The notes below the pieces were generated by a model. The model was given only the letters and a program-made list of their open reading frames with translations. It did not search any database and was not told the origin of the DNA. A program made the translations under genes and the position numbers. Source: JAAZBW01 sp035647855 (lineage in GTDB: Bacteria > Actinomycetota > Actinomycetes > Actinomycetales > Actinomycetaceae). Taken from it: a DNA stretch of 19,903 bases. The stretch covers positions 1 to 19,903 of the forward strand of contig DASRMP010000023.1 of NCBI GenBank assembly GCA_035647855.1. Direction: 5' to 3'. Positions 1-7,123 of the stretch are shown piece after piece; within the stretch, counting starts at the first letter, position 1, and each line of letters opens with the position of its first letter.

Positions 1-247
1 CCCTCAGCTCGCGCCCTCACCCTCGGCAGGTGCCGCGGCACGGGCACCTCTTGCGGGCGAGGTTCGGGACTGAAGGTAAGGGCCCAAACGCCAACCTTCG
101 GCTCGCGCCCTCACCCTCGACGGGTGCCGCGGCACGCGCCCTCACCCGCGGCAGGTGCCGCGGCACGGGCACCTCTCGCGGGCGAGGTTCGGGACTGAAG
201 GTAAGGGCCCAGACGCTAACCCTCAGCTCGCACCCTTACCCTCGACA
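1..247. repeat. 94-bp repeat family, left array
   Basis: Diverged copies of a ~94-bp unit; the segment beginning GGTTCGGGACTGAAGG occurs at 61 and 186. The distance is 125 bp instead of 94 because a 31-bp stretch is duplicated in tandem (105-135 and 136-166). Each unit carries the palindrome GTGCCGCGGCAC (30-41, 124-135, 155-166) and an AAGGT...ACCTT-type inverted repeat. The same family, in the same orientation, recurs at 19424-19765. Reading frames through it are open only because of base composition. I see no gene here. The array runs off the left edge. Confidence 0.85.
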
Positions 248-297
248 GCGATCACCGGCCACACCTCATCGCACGCCGTGTTAGGGCTTGGCCATCT

Positions 298-416
298 CAG
301 GCAAGGCGAGCGCTCAGTCCGGGCGAGCGAGCAGACAGGGCAAACGCCCAGACAGGGCGAGCGCCCAGACAGGGCAAGGTCTCAGACAGGGCGAACGCTC
401 AGACACGGTTTGAGTC
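298..416. repeat. 17-bp tandem repeat, seven copies
   Basis: Units begin at 298, 315, 332, 349, 366, 383 and 400, an exact 17-bp period with consensus near CAGACAGGGCRAGCGCC; the first two units are the most diverged. A 17-bp period is not a multiple of three, which argues against coding. It ends directly after the dnaG stop codon, where a terminator would be expected, but I see no strong hairpin with a T-run. Between it and the 94-bp repeats (248-297) I see nothing. Confidence 0.85.
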
Positions 417-418
417 CA

Positions 419-2458
419 TCAGTCCTGGCTCGCCATCAGCGCCCGGCGCTGGTTCTCAAGCCGGACAAGCAACTCGAACTGCGTTCGCGCCTCCTCGCTG
501 CCCTCGGGCGCGCGCTGCAGGCGCCCCCGCACGTCCGCGATGCGTCGCGTCAATACCGTCCTGATCAGCGACACCATGATGCCGCTCGCATAGCCCTCAA
601 GTTGCGTCCGGGTGTCCGCCGGCAGCGGTGCCACCGCCAGCGCCGAGATGAAGTTCGTGATCTCGTCGGCGGCGCCTGCGCGCACGTCCTCGAGCCAGCC
701 CACCTGATCCTTCCCGACGGCGCCGCACCCTCCCGCCGCCACAATCGCCTCATGCACGGCCCGGTGGGCGGGCACCAGGAACGTCGACGGCGGCAGCTCA
801 TCAAACCCGCTGTCCTCTGCGATTCCCGGTAACTGCAACGCGACCTCGAGCGCCTGCCGCTCCACCAACTCCATCGGGTCCAGCCTCCGCCGCTGCCCCG
901 ACGGCGGACCGTTACCTCCCGAATCACGGCCACCGCGCCAGCCACCGAGCCAGCCATCCGCGCCAGCCTCGGACGGGGAGAAGCGGCCAGGGGCGCCGGA
1001 CGGGGAGAAGCGGCCAGGGGCGCCAGACGGAGAGAAGCGGCCAAGGGCGCCGCGCTGCTCACTCCCACGCTGATCCGTCCCACGCCGCTCGGCACCCGCA
1101 ACCGCACGCCGCACGCTCTCCTCATCCATCCCCAGCCAGCCCGAAAGCGTGCGCGAATACTCGGACCTCAGCGCACGGTCCCGTATCCCCGCCACCACGG
1201 GAGCCGCAGCGCGCAGGCCCGCGACCCGGCCCTCCGCCGTCGCCAGATCCACCTGCTTCAACGCAACCCGGATCGCGAACTCGAACAGCGGTTCCCGCGT
1301 CTCGACCAACTCGGCAAGCGCCTGGTCCCCCTTCGCAAGCCGCAGGTCGCACGGGTCCATACCGTTCGGCTCGACCGCAACGAAAGTCTGCGCGGCGAAG
1401 CGCTGATCCTCGTCGAACGCCTTGAGGGCGGCCTTCTGGCCGGCGGCGTCGCCGTCGAAAGTGAAGATGACCTCGCCACCTCGGGTGACCTGCGCAGAGA
1501 ATGCGAGACCGGTGGCACCGTCGGCGATGTCACCGAGCAGACGCCGCACCACGCGGATGTGGTCCAGCCCGAACGCCGTGCCGCACGAGGCCACGGCAGT
1601 ATCCACGCCGGCGAGGTGCATCGCCATGACGTCCGTGTACCCCTCGACCACAACAACCTGCCGCTTGGTGGCTATCGGCTTCCGCGCGAGGTCCACACCG
1701 TACAACACCTGTGACTTCTTGTAGAGCGTGGTCTCGGGGGTGTTGAGGTACTTGGGGCCTTGGTCGTCGTCGTGGAGTCGGCGCGCGCCGAAGCCCACGG
1801 TGGCGCCGGAGAGGTCGCGGATGGGCCAGATCAACCGGCCGCGGAACCGGTCGTAGACGCCACGCTGCCCCTGCGAGACGAGTCCGGATGCGACGATCTC
1901 GGGTTCCGTGAACCCCCGCCCGCGCAGGTGCTTGGTGATCGCGTCCCAGCCCTTGGGTGCGTAACCGATGCCGAAGTGCTCGATCGCCCCCTCGTCGAAG
2001 CCGCGCTCGCCGAGGAAACGGCGCCCGATCATCGCCTCCGGGCTCGCGAGCTGCTCGCGGAAGAACGTGTCCGCGATCCTGTTCGCCTCGACCATCCGCT
2101 GACGGCGCCCGGGCTCGACTCCCCCGCGGGTGAAGCGGGAGCCGCTGCCCTCGTCCTCGTAGCGCAGTTGGATCCCGCCGCGGTCGGCGAGGTATTCCAC
2201 TGCCTCCACGAAAGTCATGGAGTTGACCTTCATGACGAACGAGATCACGTCCCCGCCCTCGTCACAGCCGAAGCAGTGCCACAGGCCGAGCTGCGGGCGG
2301 ACGTGGAAGGACGGCGTCTTCTCGTCATGGAAGGGGCACAGGCCCTTCATCGAGTCGACGCCGCCGGGACGCAACGTGACGTACTGCGAGGCGATCTCAT
2401 CGATGCGCGAGCGCTCACGAACGGCGGCGATGTCCTCACGCTTGATCATCCCCGCCAT
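419..2458 (-). CDS. dnaG: DNA primase DnaG
   Basis: Makes the RNA primers for chromosome replication, acting with the DnaB helicase. 679 aa. The N-terminal CHC2 zinc finger is visible as C41, H44, C62 and C65 (CPFHDEK...WHCFGC). The Toprim catalytic core has EGYTD at 272-276 and DGDAAG at 335-340. The C-terminal part (about 525-679) would be the DnaB-interacting domain. Between them lies a low-complexity Arg/Gly/Ser linker (about 455-525) holding three copies of a 9-residue repeat (GRFSPSGAP type). A short extra stretch (about 311-327) precedes the DGD motif. The ATG is chosen because TAGACT lies exactly 6 nt upstream, as in leaderless genes; a second ATG, codon 4, is possible. It follows dgt by 66 bp, a common actinobacterial arrangement. 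The zinc and Toprim motifs make the call secure. Confidence 0.97.
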   Translation of the reverse strand: MAGMIKREDIAAVRERSRIDEIASQYVTLRPGGVDSMKGLCPFHDEKTPSFHVRPQLGLWHCFGCDEGGDVISFVMKVNSMTFVEAVEYLADRGGIQLRYEDEGSGSRFTRGGVEPGRRQRMVEANRIADTFFREQLASPEAMIGRRFLGERGFDEGAIEHFGIGYAPKGWDAITKHLRGRGFTEPEIVASGLVSQGQRGVYDRFRGRLIWPIRDLSGATVGFGARRLHDDDQGPKYLNTPETTLYKKSQVLYGVDLARKPIATKRQVVVVEGYTDVMAMHLAGVDTAVASCGTAFGLDHIRVVRRLLGDIADGATGLAFSAQVTRGGEVIFTFDGDAAGQKAALKAFDEDQRFAAQTFVAVEPNGMDPCDLRLAKGDQALAELVETREPLFEFAIRVALKQVDLATAEGRVAGLRAAAPVVAGIRDRALRSEYSRTLSGWLGMDEESVRRAVAGAERRGTDQRGSEQRGALGRFSPSGAPGRFSPSGAPGRFSPSEAGADGWLGGWRGGRDSGGNGPPSGQRRRLDPMELVERQALEVALQLPGIAEDSGFDELPPSTFLVPAHRAVHEAIVAAGGCGAVGKDQVGWLEDVRAGAADEITNFISALAVAPLPADTRTQLEGYASGIMVSLIRTVLTRRIADVRGRLQRAPEGSEEARTQFELLVRLENQRRALMASQD
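971..1051 (-). repeat. 27-bp in-frame tandem repeat in dnaG
   Basis: Three head-to-tail 27-bp units at 971-997, 998-1024 and 1025-1051. The first two are identical; the third has a few substitutions. They encode three 9-residue repeats containing GRFSPS (residues 473-478, 482-487, 491-496) in the linker between the primase core and the C-terminal domain. The period is a multiple of three, so copy number can change without breaking the frame. Confidence 0.9.
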
Positions 2459-2464
2459 AGGCAG

Positions 2465-2470
2465 AGTCTA
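2465..2470 (-). promoter_or_regulatory. dnaG -10 box, probable leaderless promoter
   Basis: TAGACT on the minus strand fits TANNNT and ends exactly 6 nt before the dnaG ATG, so transcription would begin at or next to the start codon. There is no Shine-Dalgarno sequence before this ATG. No convincing -35 box is visible. The assignment is inferred from position. Confidence 0.5.
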
Positions 2471-2524
2471 GGCTGCGACGGCGGTCGCGCGAGCAGTCTC
2501 TCCACCGCGCCAGGCACGCGCGAA

Positions 2525-3838
2525 TCACAGCGCCGTCGAGAACATCCCGCACAGCCGCGCATGCCACTTGTGGGCCGAATAGTCGGTCAGCGACGCCACC
2601 TGGTCCACAACCACGCGCAACCGCTCATCATCCCCGGACGCGGCGAGGAAGTCGTCCTGGTACTCGGGCTCCATCTCGGACGCGCCCGCCTCAAGCAGCG
2701 CGTCCACGAGATCGAAGATGACGGTGCGCTGCGTGAGGTAGAGCGGCTCGTGCTCCCGCGGCCGCATCACGAAGTGCACGGCCAGCCCTTTGAGTGCCAG
2801 GATCTCTGCGGCGGTCTCGCCAGGCACCACCAGGGACGCGTTGTACCGCGCGAGCCGCCCCGCGCCGGTGATCGCGCGCGTCGCAGCGTGGGCGGCGCGT
2901 GAGAACCGCCCGATCAGAGCGCTCGTCATGTTCTTGAGATCGGCGAGTCCCGCCCGCGACCAGTTGAACTCCCCCACCCACACGGGCGACTCGAGGATCC
3001 GCTCCAGTGCCGCTCCGACCTCGTCGACAGGAATCCCCCCACCGAACCACTCCAGAGTCGAGTCGACGACGGCGTCCAGTTGGCCCGGCAACGCCGCCGG
3101 ATCGATGCGGCCGCCCGCGATGCCGTCCTCGACGTCGTGCACCGAGTACGCGATGTCGTCCGAGAGGTCCATGACCTGGGCTTCGAGGCACTTGCGGCCG
3201 GACACGTCGCCCTGCCGGAGCCATCCGAACACGCGTGCGTCGTCGGCGTAGACGCCGAACTTGCGGCACGGACGGCCGTCCGGGCCGTCCGGACCCTCCC
3301 CCGCGCGCCAGGGGTATTTGCAGGTGGCGTCGAGGGTGGCGCGCGTGAGGTTGAGGCCCACCGAGCGGCCCTGCGGGTCGCTGCGTTTCGCCTCCAGCCG
3401 GGTCAGGATCCGCAGCGTCTGGGCGTTGCCCTCGAATCCGCCGATTCCCGCCGCCACTTCGTTCAGAGCGCGCTCGCCGTTGTGGCCGAACGGCGGGTGC
3501 CCGATATCGTGCGAGAGACACGCCGCATCGACGACGTCGGGGTTGCAGCCCAGCTGCGCTCCCAACTCCCGGCCGACCTGTGCCACCTCGAGGGAGTGGG
3601 TGAGGCGGGTGCGCACGAAGTCGTCGGAGCCCGGGCCCATCACCTGGGTCTTCGCACCGAGCCGGCGGAGCGCCGCCGAGTGGACCAGCCGGGCGCGGTC
3701 GCGCTCGAAGGCGCCGCGCCACGGCGCCTTGTCCGGCTCTTCGAGGATGCGGGCGGCATCGTGGGAGGTGTAGGTGCCGTCGTCGTGGTGTTCGACGAGT
3801 TCGAGATCGCCGGCTGGACCGGCCGGAAGCGTCACCAC
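2525..3838 (-). CDS. dgt: dGTPase-like HD-domain triphosphohydrolase
   Basis: Cytoplasmic deoxynucleoside triphosphohydrolase, converting dNTP (classically dGTP) to deoxynucleoside and tripolyphosphate. 437 aa. HD-domain metal ligands are visible: H53 in the RLVHSAALRRL stretch, H81 in RTRLTHSLEVAQ, the H110-D111 pair in CLSHDIGHPPFGHNGE, and a later conserved Asp in MDLSDDIAYSVHDVEDG. Two consecutive GTG codons begin the frame; the first is chosen because TAGGAT lies 6 nt upstream with no Shine-Dalgarno, pointing to a leaderless transcript. It precedes dnaG, as in many actinobacteria. The exact nucleotide preference of actinobacterial Dgt-like proteins is often untested, so the substrate is inferred from the family. 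Confidence 0.94.
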   Translation of the reverse strand: MVTLPAGPAGDLELVEHHDDGTYTSHDAARILEEPDKAPWRGAFERDRARLVHSAALRRLGAKTQVMGPGSDDFVRTRLTHSLEVAQVGRELGAQLGCNPDVVDAACLSHDIGHPPFGHNGERALNEVAAGIGGFEGNAQTLRILTRLEAKRSDPQGRSVGLNLTRATLDATCKYPWRAGEGPDGPDGRPCRKFGVYADDARVFGWLRQGDVSGRKCLEAQVMDLSDDIAYSVHDVEDGIAGGRIDPAALPGQLDAVVDSTLEWFGGGIPVDEVGAALERILESPVWVGEFNWSRAGLADLKNMTSALIGRFSRAAHAATRAITGAGRLARYNASLVVPGETAAEILALKGLAVHFVMRPREHEPLYLTQRTVIFDLVDALLEAGASEMEPEYQDDFLAASGDDERLRVVVDQVASLTDYSAHKWHARLCGMFSTAL

Positions 3839-3844
3839 AAGGGC

Positions 3845-3850
3845 ATCCTA
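3845..3850 (-). promoter_or_regulatory. dgt -10 box, probable leaderless promoter
   Basis: TAGGAT on the minus strand ends 6 nt before the dgt GTG, the same geometry as at dnaG. Its expected -35 region lies inside the terminator stem at 3858-3900, so the terminator and the promoter appear to share DNA. Confidence 0.5.
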
Positions 3851-3857
3851 TGCACCG

Positions 3858-3900
3858 AACGCCGGGCGCCCCCGCCATTGAGACGGGGGCGCCCGGCGTT
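3858..3900 (-). terminator. Terminator hairpin after malG
   Basis: Perfect 17-bp GC-rich inverted repeat (3858-3874 with 3884-3900) with a 9-nt loop, starting 10 bp past the malG stop and lying between malG and dgt, which are both on the minus strand. The T-tract on the minus strand is weak, as is usual for high-GC actinobacteria. Confidence 0.8.
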
Positions 3901-3910
3901 TCGGGGTAGA

Positions 3911-5380
3911 TCAGCCCTTCACCGCGCCGGCGGTCAGGCCGCCCACAATGTAGCGCTGCAGGAACAGGAACAGGAGCAGGATCGGGATTGCGCCGAGGAC
4001 GGCACCCGCCGCGAAGAGGCCCCAGTTCTGGTTCAGCAGGTCGGAGACCCACTGGTACATGCCGACGGCGAGGGTCCAGTTGCCCTCGGACTGGAGGATG
4101 ACCCTCGCGAGCACGAAGTCGTTGAACGTGCTGATGAAGCTCAGCAGGCCCACAACCGCGAGGATCGGCGCAACCAGCCGCAGGATGATCGTCCAGAAGA
4201 TCTGGGCGTGCGAGGCGCCGTCGATCTTGGCGGCCTCATCCAGTTCCTTCGGCACGGTGTTGAAGAACCCGTACATCAGGAACGTGTTGGCTCCGAGCGC
4301 GCCCCCGAGGTAGACGCAGATGAGCGCCAGCTTCGAGTTCAGCCCGAGGGGCGGCCACACGTATCCGAGAGTCATGAGCAGCAGGAAGATCGCAACGAAA
4401 GCCAGGATCTGCGGGAACATCTGGATGATCAGCAGGGAGAAGAGCCCCGTCCGGCGCCCCTTGAAGCGGTAGCGCGAGAACGCGTACGCCGCAGCTGCCC
4501 CCATCAGCACCGTCGCGATCGAGGTGATGATGCCGATCTGCAGGGAGTTCATGAACCAGTCCCAGTATCGGGTGTTGCCGAGTGACTCGAAGTTGGAGCT
4601 GGACATGGCTGAGAACAGTGCGTTCGAACCGGTCAGCGTACCGCTCGGATTGAACGCCGCGGAGATGACGTACATGATCGGGAACACGGCGTACACGATG
4701 GCGAGCAGCGCCACGATGTGCATCATCCCGAGTTGGGCGAACCACTGCGCGAATGTACGGCGGTTGACCGCCGCGTGCTCCTTCTTGACGCCCTCCGCCG
4801 CTTTGTCCTCGAGGAGACGGAAGGCGTACTCGACTTCCGACTTGTCGTCGTCGAGCTGGGAGGAGAAGAGCCCGTACAGGTACACGCCGACTCCCACCGC
4901 GGACATGATGGCGAACACCACGCCCTTCTCGGTGATCATCGGCCAGATGACGAGGGCGAGGCCTGCGAGCATCACCACAGCACCGATCACCACGAGGACC
5001 CTACCGCCCTCACTCTCACGGGCAGCGAAGCGTCCCCGCGCGAACAGCGCGAAGCCTACGAACAGGACGATGACGCCGCCGTAGGCGATCGCCGCGGGAC
5101 CGACCTCGATCCTGCCGCGCGAGAGCTGCACGAGCAACTGCACGACCGAGGTGGCGAACATGGCCGCCCCCGCGCCTGAGGTGACGAGTCCCAGGGCCTT
5201 GCGCGGGCGATTCCCGCTCAGGCCGAATGCTCCCAGAGCAAGCCCGGCGCCGAGCACGAGGACGATCAGCATGGGCACCGAGAAAGCGCCGGTCACCAGG
5301 CCCGTGAGGAGCATGGTCAGCGAGAATCCGATCGTGGCCCCACCGAGGCCACCCGCCGCGTAGAGGATTACCTTCTTCAT
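3911..5380 (-). CDS. malG: Maltose-type ABC transporter permease MalG with an extra N-terminal membrane region
   Basis: Inner-membrane permease subunit of a maltose/maltodextrin importer, pairing with MalF. The permease domain occupies about 215-489. It has the EAA loop that contacts the ATPase at 382-389 (EAAKIDGA) and ends in the MalG-like AVKG. Family members are usually near 280-300 aa; this one is 489. The extra ~210 residues hold about six hydrophobic segments (roughly 5-27, 35-55, 65-87, 95-115, 128-148, 153-173) and then a charged stretch (175-210). The reading frame is continuous and the ATG follows a GGAGGAG ribosome site, so the extension looks native. The malF stop and this ATG are separated by 1 nt (TGACATG), indicating translational coupling. 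The role of the N-terminal region is unknown. Confidence 0.9.
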   Translation of the reverse strand: MKKVILYAAGGLGGATIGFSLTMLLTGLVTGAFSVPMLIVLVLGAGLALGAFGLSGNRPRKALGLVTSGAGAAMFATSVVQLLVQLSRGRIEVGPAAIAYGGVIVLFVGFALFARGRFAARESEGGRVLVVIGAVVMLAGLALVIWPMITEKGVVFAIMSAVGVGVYLYGLFSSQLDDDKSEVEYAFRLLEDKAAEGVKKEHAAVNRRTFAQWFAQLGMMHIVALLAIVYAVFPIMYVISAAFNPSGTLTGSNALFSAMSSSNFESLGNTRYWDWFMNSLQIGIITSIATVLMGAAAAYAFSRYRFKGRRTGLFSLLIIQMFPQILAFVAIFLLLMTLGYVWPPLGLNSKLALICVYLGGALGANTFLMYGFFNTVPKELDEAAKIDGASHAQIFWTIILRLVAPILAVVGLLSFISTFNDFVLARVILQSEGNWTLAVGMYQWVSDLLNQNWGLFAAGAVLGAIPILLLFLFLQRYIVGGLTAGAVKG

Positions 5381-5381
5381 G

Positions 5382-6989
5382 TCAGTTGATCTCCTCCAGC
5401 GACTGGGTCCTCCTGAAGGCGATCGATGAAACCACCGCCACGATCAGGAAGATGACGATTGACAGCGCGGACGCCAGGCCGTAGTTCCGTGGCGCGGTGC
5501 CGTCGAGGCCCGAGATGTTGTACACCATCGTGATCAGGATGTCCGTGTGGCCGATGGGAACCGAGGCGTCGGCGAATCTCGGTCCGCCGTCCGTCAGCAT
5601 CTTGATGAGCGAGAAGTTGTTGAAGTTGAACGCGAAGGACGCGATCAGGAGCGGCGCCACCGCGATGAACAGCAGCGGCATCGTCACGGAGCGCCAGACG
5701 CGGAACGGTGAGGCGCCGTCTATGCGAGCGGCTTCGATCATGTCATTCGGGATGGACTGCAATGCGCCCGTGCACACGAGGAACATGTATGGGAACCCCA
5801 TCCACAGGTTCACTCCGATGATCGCGAGCTTCGCGAGCCACTGATCTGTGAGCCACGGGATCTCGGTGCCGCCGAGCAGCACCACGTTGATGAACCCGAA
5901 CCGCCGGTTGAGCATGCCGGCGAACAGCAAAGCCGTCATGAACGAGGGAATCGCATACGGCAAGATCATCAGCGTCCGGTAGACCTTCTTGCCCTGCAGT
6001 CTTGCGTTGTTCATCAGGATCGCAAGGGCGAGTCCGAGAAGGAACGTGGTGGCCACCGAGAGCAACGCGAACGCGAAGTTCCAGACGAGGACCTGCCAGA
6101 ACGGACCCGCATAACGCGAGTCCGCGAACGCCGTCGTGAAGTTCTCGAAGCCGACGTTCACCCGCCAGCCCACGTTGAGCGTGCGGCCGTCCTCGGCCTG
6201 GAACCGGCCTCGGTCGTTCGGCGTGAACACGGTACCGTCCGCAGCGGTCATGGTGTCGAGTTCTTCGTTGTAGCGCATGGTCGAGCGGTAGGTGAAGCCG
6301 TTGCGGGCGTCCTGGGTGCCGATGAAGCCGTCCTCGTACTCCTCCGTCAGAGGGACGCGGAGGTTGAACACCTCGCGCTGCACCTGGCCCACCTCCGAGA
6401 GGGTGAGCAGATCCCATCCGGGAACCTCGGTGATTCGTCCGTCGACGACGACGGCGTCTTCCACCACCTCGAGCGGATCCTCGGCGGTGCCCGCGTACAC
6501 CACGCCGTCCCGGTTGATGGCGAAGCCCAGATCGTTCCCGCTGCGCACCACGGCGAGCGGCACCGAGGGGACCTCGCTCTGGTGCTCGACGTTCTGCATC
6601 AGCAGCGCCTCAATGGCCGCCTGCTTCGTGGAGTTGTGTCCCTCACCGTAGTTGGTGAACGCCACGACGCCCGTGTACAGGACGACGAAGACCTGGAACA
6701 CGAGAAGGAATACAAGGCCGGGCACGAGATATTTCGCCGGAATCATTCCGGCGGACGGGGAGAAATACACCCAGTTCACGACGACGAATATGAGAATGAG
6801 CCCACCCAGTACACCCATTTGCTCGGCATCCCAGGCGAGCATGACCAGATAGACGAGCAGTGCGTCGATCAACAACATCAGGACGAGCTTGATAAAGAAT
6901 CCTCGTGAGAAGTTTGTTGCGTGGGAGAAACGGCCGGAAGGTTTCTCCTTCTGCTCTCCCGGACTCCGTTTGGTTTCTACGGCGCTCAT
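5382..6989 (-). CDS. malF: Maltose-type ABC transporter permease MalF
   Basis: Inner-membrane permease partner of MalG. 535 aa. A basic cytoplasmic N-terminus is followed by membrane segments near 31-52, 58-76 and 88-110. A large external loop spans about 112-285, matching the position and size of the P2 periplasmic domain of enteric MalF, which contacts the binding protein; this favours a maltose-type substrate over other sugars. The remaining membrane segments follow, with the EAA loop at 419-426 (EAARIDGA). The ATG has purine-rich AGGA and GGGG stretches upstream. It lies 134 bp after malE, across a hairpin, and 1 nt before malG. No ATP-binding subunit is encoded in the window. Confidence 0.93.
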   Translation of the reverse strand: MSAVETKRSPGEQKEKPSGRFSHATNFSRGFFIKLVLMLLIDALLVYLVMLAWDAEQMGVLGGLILIFVVVNWVYFSPSAGMIPAKYLVPGLVFLLVFQVFVVLYTGVVAFTNYGEGHNSTKQAAIEALLMQNVEHQSEVPSVPLAVVRSGNDLGFAINRDGVVYAGTAEDPLEVVEDAVVVDGRITEVPGWDLLTLSEVGQVQREVFNLRVPLTEEYEDGFIGTQDARNGFTYRSTMRYNEELDTMTAADGTVFTPNDRGRFQAEDGRTLNVGWRVNVGFENFTTAFADSRYAGPFWQVLVWNFAFALLSVATTFLLGLALAILMNNARLQGKKVYRTLMILPYAIPSFMTALLFAGMLNRRFGFINVVLLGGTEIPWLTDQWLAKLAIIGVNLWMGFPYMFLVCTGALQSIPNDMIEAARIDGASPFRVWRSVTMPLLFIAVAPLLIASFAFNFNNFSLIKMLTDGGPRFADASVPIGHTDILITMVYNISGLDGTAPRNYGLASALSIVIFLIVAVVSSIAFRRTQSLEEIN

Positions 6990-7060
6990 GCATCCCCGTT
7001 TCCTGGCGGCGACGGTGCCGTCAAGTAGAGCTGATTATTCGAACTGTAAGGCGGCAGAGA

Positions 7061-7104
7061 GACGTTGGGGGGCGCACGGGATTCACCCGCGCGCCCCCAA
7101 CGTT
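7061..7104 (-). terminator. Intercistronic hairpin between malE and malF
   Basis: Inverted repeat with arms about 7061-7080 and 7086-7104 around a 5-nt loop; the stem is about 18 bp with one bulged G and one mismatch. It begins about 20 nt past the malE stop. In binding-protein operons such hairpins typically allow partial read-through and protect the upstream mRNA, giving more binding protein than permease. Full termination is less likely because malF has no evident promoter in the rest of the gap. Confidence 0.65.
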
Positions 7105-7123
7105 CAGGAACGAAGGAACACGG

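Noticed and set aside
1..284. Small coding frames through the 94-bp repeats (also at 19342-19666)
   Set aside because: The repeats translate in several frames to Pro/Arg/His-rich text; the 94-bp period is not a multiple of three.
3080..4585. Long plus-strand open frame (501 codons) opposite dgt and malG
   Set aside because: Antisense shadow of two well-supported genes; the translation is Arg/Glu/Val-rich with no domain and is explained by high GC.
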